Source: Platycnemis pennipes
Lineage: Eukaryota; Arthropoda; Insecta; Odonata; Platycnemididae
DNA length: 64,000 nucleotides
NCBI GenBank assembly: GCA_933228895.1
Contig: OW121855.1
Coordinates: 37,772,698-37,836,697 of the forward strand
Reading direction: 5' to 3'
Position 1 is the stretch's first letter. Each line of letters begins with the position of its first letter. Positions 61,401 through 64,000 of this stretch are shown piece by piece. The translations under genes were made by a program, and so were the position numbers. The notes beneath the pieces were generated by a model. The model was not told the DNA's origin and ran no database searches. It saw nothing but the letters and a program-made list of their open reading frames with translations.

Positions 61401-61639
61401 TGGTGCAATAGACTTCTCCCCCACACAGTTCACAACTGCCGTCACCCCCCACCCCCAAGAATTCATCATTTTACTACCTCCTCTGTGGCTGAGTTATATT
61501 TTCATATTTCGCGATCTACTACTGGCTGTAAAAATACATCGATGGAGCAATCCTTTCGCCTTGCAACGATGATCATTCGGAGAGCCAATTGAATTTGAAA
61601 ATGTAGGACGAATTGATCAATGCCAATAGTACCTTGCAA

Positions 61640-61870
61640 AAATTGTGAGTGGGGTAAAGGTACTGGCTTCCCACCTTTAGGGCACGGTGTCGAACCCCGG
61701 ATGATAGCAACTGATATGCTCTCTTGGATGCTTTTGAGATAGCTACATACATAGCCTCTTGGAGGGCATTTTCGATTCAGTACTCCGTCTGTCGAATTAT
61801 TGATCCATTGGCTTAAGAGCAGGCTAATGCCAACTCCCGGTTTCTCTCTAATTCAGCCTTTAATCTCTTT
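61640..61870 (+). mobile_element. tRNA-derived SINE, copy 3 (diverged)
   Basis: GTGGGGTAAAGGTACTGGC, then TTAGGGCACGGTGTCGAACCCC, corresponds to the A- and B-box head of copy 1. The body keeps CCGTCTGTCGAATTATTGAT and a TTGGCTTAAGAGCAGGC stretch in place of the core, and CCCGGTTTCTCTC at 61837-61849. It is older than copies 1 and 2. Confidence 0.6.
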
Positions 61871-63141
61871 CACTGATATCCTAACACATCTTACCACACA
61901 TTCTCGAGGTCATTTGCAGGGTAAAAACTAAGTGCACATGAATATAATAACATTCCTTCTCAATGATTACTAATGGTTGTTACAACAGTAATCATTTTAT
62001 TACATAGACGATTCAGCAAGAATACGATAAAAAAATACTTCTCTTCATTGCCTGAATCTTACATATCAATTGCAGAAGCCAGAGTATTTCAACATAGTGA
62101 TGTTTATCTGGCATACTAAGTCCATAGAAAATATGATTGGGAGAGAAAAAAGATCGGTTAGATATATGGCGCGTAAAAAACATCAACGCCAACGTAAAAA
62201 TCATACATCGCTCATTTTGGACAAAAAAACGCATTAATTCCTTCAAAATCCATTATGAGAGCAGCAATACCGTTTAGGAGAAATCAACAAGGTCAAGAAC
62301 AACTATCTATTTCATCAGATACAGCAGCAATCACACACAGTGCGCAATATCATGAGATAATCAACTTGGCTTGATTAATCATTCGTCCCTAAATATCGGA
62401 AATATTTTGAAAGGCGATCGTATTGTTCTGCTTTCACTTTTTCAAGTCTTATTATTCTCCCAAGGGCATATTTTTGCCAACGTGAGAATTAAGTATCCAA
62501 TAGGATGTAATGACTTCAAAAACACAGGAAACGCTACTAAGCTCTTTATCATGTTTCTGCTTACCCTAAATAACGGAAGCTCCCCTCAACACGTATTCCT
62601 GAACTGGAAAATTCACATTGGGGGAATGCGAATGGTAGGAATTTTACTGTCCAGCTATGTTTGAGGATAAAAACAATGCACTAACATAGAATTTTCCAAA
62701 CTTTTCTTACATACAGGTTTGAAATATGCACGCGCAACTTCGGGCCTGGATTTGTGTATGATGAACAACTTTCAATTCACGGAAGCGAAGCCTCCTAATT
62801 AATTTTTTTACCGGTCAAGTTCCATTTCGAACGAGTAGTTGCCTTCCTCACGCAAGACTCAACGACATGCCATGCGCAGAATTGTTCCCAGCTTTGAAAC
62901 ATCACCACCAATCGCTAATAGCTTTGCGCCAGCAATTTCATTGATGTGTGTAAATCGTTCTTTAGGTCTCTTTACATTATCATGATTAAAAATTTCAAAG
63001 AAACACTACAAAACAAATTTGAATTTTAGCGACAGCGAATGTGATCCTTTAATTATCATAAACGGGCTGAATCCATCATGCTCTTTGATCATCACGAGGC
63101 GAAGTAATGTAAAAGAAATTAATTGGAAAACGCACTTTGCA
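61871..63141. other. Stretch without supported genes
   Basis: A plus frame at 62371-62664 (97 codons) has a hydrophobic stretch but no recognisable family. Confidence 0.45.
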
Positions 63142-63205
63142 ATCTAAATCTACATAATATCCTGCAATCCACCGCAAGGGCGTTTGGTAAGGGGTGAACC
63201 ATCAC
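63142..63205 (-). repeat. Solo LINE 3' tail
   Basis: On the minus strand, CACCCCTTACCAAACGCCC, then GCGGTGGATTGCAGG and ATATTATGTAGATTTAG. Stem-loop and hexamer tail are recognisable with several changes. Confidence 0.6.
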
Positions 63206-63278
63206 CATTTATGCATTTTAAATCAATAAAGAGGGAGAGAAAATATATCCACTGTATTTTATTCATTTCATTCATCCA

Positions 63279-63974
63279 CGGAGGAATGATTCGATAGAGC
63301 GATCCTATAGAATTAATAACACGAAGATCGAAAACGTTGAAACCGTAAGATATTTAGGTGTAACAATCACTAAAGATTTATCGTGGGGAAGACACATAAG
63401 GGAAATATGCGGCCGAGCGAAGAGAAAGCTAGGATTTATGAAAGGAGTACTTGGGAAATGTGATGAGAAGACAAAAGAGCGATGCTACTTTTCACTAGTT
63501 AGGCCCCACCTTGAGTATGCAGCCAGTGTATGGGATTCTAATGAATTAGGTTTGATGAGAGAACTAGACAGTGTGCAGCGTAGAGCAGCTAGGTTCGTCA
63601 AAAGGTGTTACGATAGGTTGAGTAGTGTATCAGAATTAATACAAGAATTAGGGTGGGAATCATTATCAGAGCGTAGATTAAAGTTCAGATTTAATCTATT
63701 GCAGAAATTTCAATCGGATAGCTTCACTGAAGATGTTAGGCACATATTGAAAACACCAGCGTATTATGCTAGATTCGACCAGATAAATAAGATTAGAGAG
63801 ATAGATTGTCGTACAGATAGATTCAAAATGGCATTTTTCCCCCGTACTATAAGAGAACAGAATAGGCAGCATAGGAAAGGGATAGGTAGGGGAAATATTT
63901 TAGAGTATTCTGTAGTGCATGATGCATGTATTAACCCCTCAAATACTATAGATACTAACAATCTAGTTGCATGA
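63279..63974 (+). CDS. LINE reverse transcriptase thumb and C-terminus (partial, open)
   Basis: About 231 open codons. Order: VRYLGVTITKDLSWGRHIRE, KRKLGFMKGVLGKCDE, VRPHLEYAASVWDSNELG, RRAARFVKRCYDRLSSVSE, LGWESLSERRLKFRFNLL, DVRHILKTPAYYARFDQ, FKMAFFPRTIRE and the family A end DTNNLVA. There is no start codon of its own: the true protein start and the catalytic palm were lost by truncation. It is the cleanest family A frame in the window and shares its end with A2 and A3. Confidence 0.88.
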   Translation, partial: RRNDSIERSYRINNTKIENVETVRYLGVTITKDLSWGRHIREICGRAKRKLGFMKGVLGKCDEKTKERCYFSLVRPHLEYAASVWDSNELGLMRELDSVQRRAARFVKRCYDRLSSVSELIQELGWESLSERRLKFRFNLLQKFQSDSFTEDVRHILKTPAYYARFDQINKIREIDCRTDRFKMAFFPRTIREQNRQHRKGIGRGNILEYSVVHDACINPSNTIDTNNLVA

Positions 63975-64000
63975 GACCCTTTAGTTGCTTGCTTGCATGC
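63279..64000 (+). mobile_element. LINE family A, copy A4, running to the window edge
   Basis: The copy begins abruptly at a segment like RNDSIERSYRINNTKIE and continues in one frame to a stop at 63972-63974. Family A 3' UTR then continues to base 64000, so the tail lies outside the window. It is 5'-truncated after the polymerase box. Its sequence is close to copies A2 and A3. Confidence 0.93.

Overview
This window looks like intergenic or intronic DNA from a large, repeat-rich animal genome, most likely an arthropod. The reasons are: no long intact host gene, many 5'-truncated non-LTR retrotransposons (LINEs), tRNA-derived SINE-like elements, several DNA transposons with diagnostic target-site duplications (TSDs), and an AT-rich background broken by GC- and CpG-rich patches. 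There is no bacterial architecture: no operons, ribosome binding sites, CRISPR arrays or rRNA genes. The species cannot be fixed from the sequence alone. Almost every open reading frame longer than 60 codons is either a transposon relic or an unsupported random frame.

Layout. 1-8.8 kb: a mutated LINE of family A (799-2145, minus), AT-rich sequence, a 20-bp minisatellite (6377-6531) and a CpG-rich patch (about 7.1-8.0 kb). 8.8-12.4 kb: a complete 3.54-kb DNA transposon with 502-bp, almost identical inverted repeats, an exact 8-bp TSD and a decayed transposase. 12.4-23 kb: mostly AT-rich, with the 3' end of a family B LINE at 20.3 kb. 23.0-24.6 kb: a CpG-rich patch followed by a 724-bp Transib-like non-autonomous element. 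24.9-28.1 kb: a tRNA-like sequence and a 456-bp hAT-type miniature element with an exact 8-bp TSD. 28-48.7 kb: a dense field of truncated family A and B LINEs in both orientations, very short solo LINE tails, tRNA-like heads and one fold-back element. 49-50.6 kb: the longest CpG-rich patch. 52-64 kb: further LINE copies, three related SINE copies, a second fold-back element, the last codons of a different LINE, a 150-bp tandem duplication, a CCAAT-rich patch, and a family A LINE with an open frame that runs toward the window edge.

How the parts relate. The two main LINE families encode similar reverse transcriptase C-termini and share a 3' end made of a small stem-loop and a short GATGTA repeat. 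This is the expected recognition end for target-primed reverse transcription, and it explains the many 40-80 bp solo tails. Three DNA-transposon types each left exact duplications of the expected size (8, 5 and 8 bp). I found no convincing new host system. The best leads are the long-TIR transposon, the Transib element with a V(D)J-like heptamer, and the shared LINE stem-loop.
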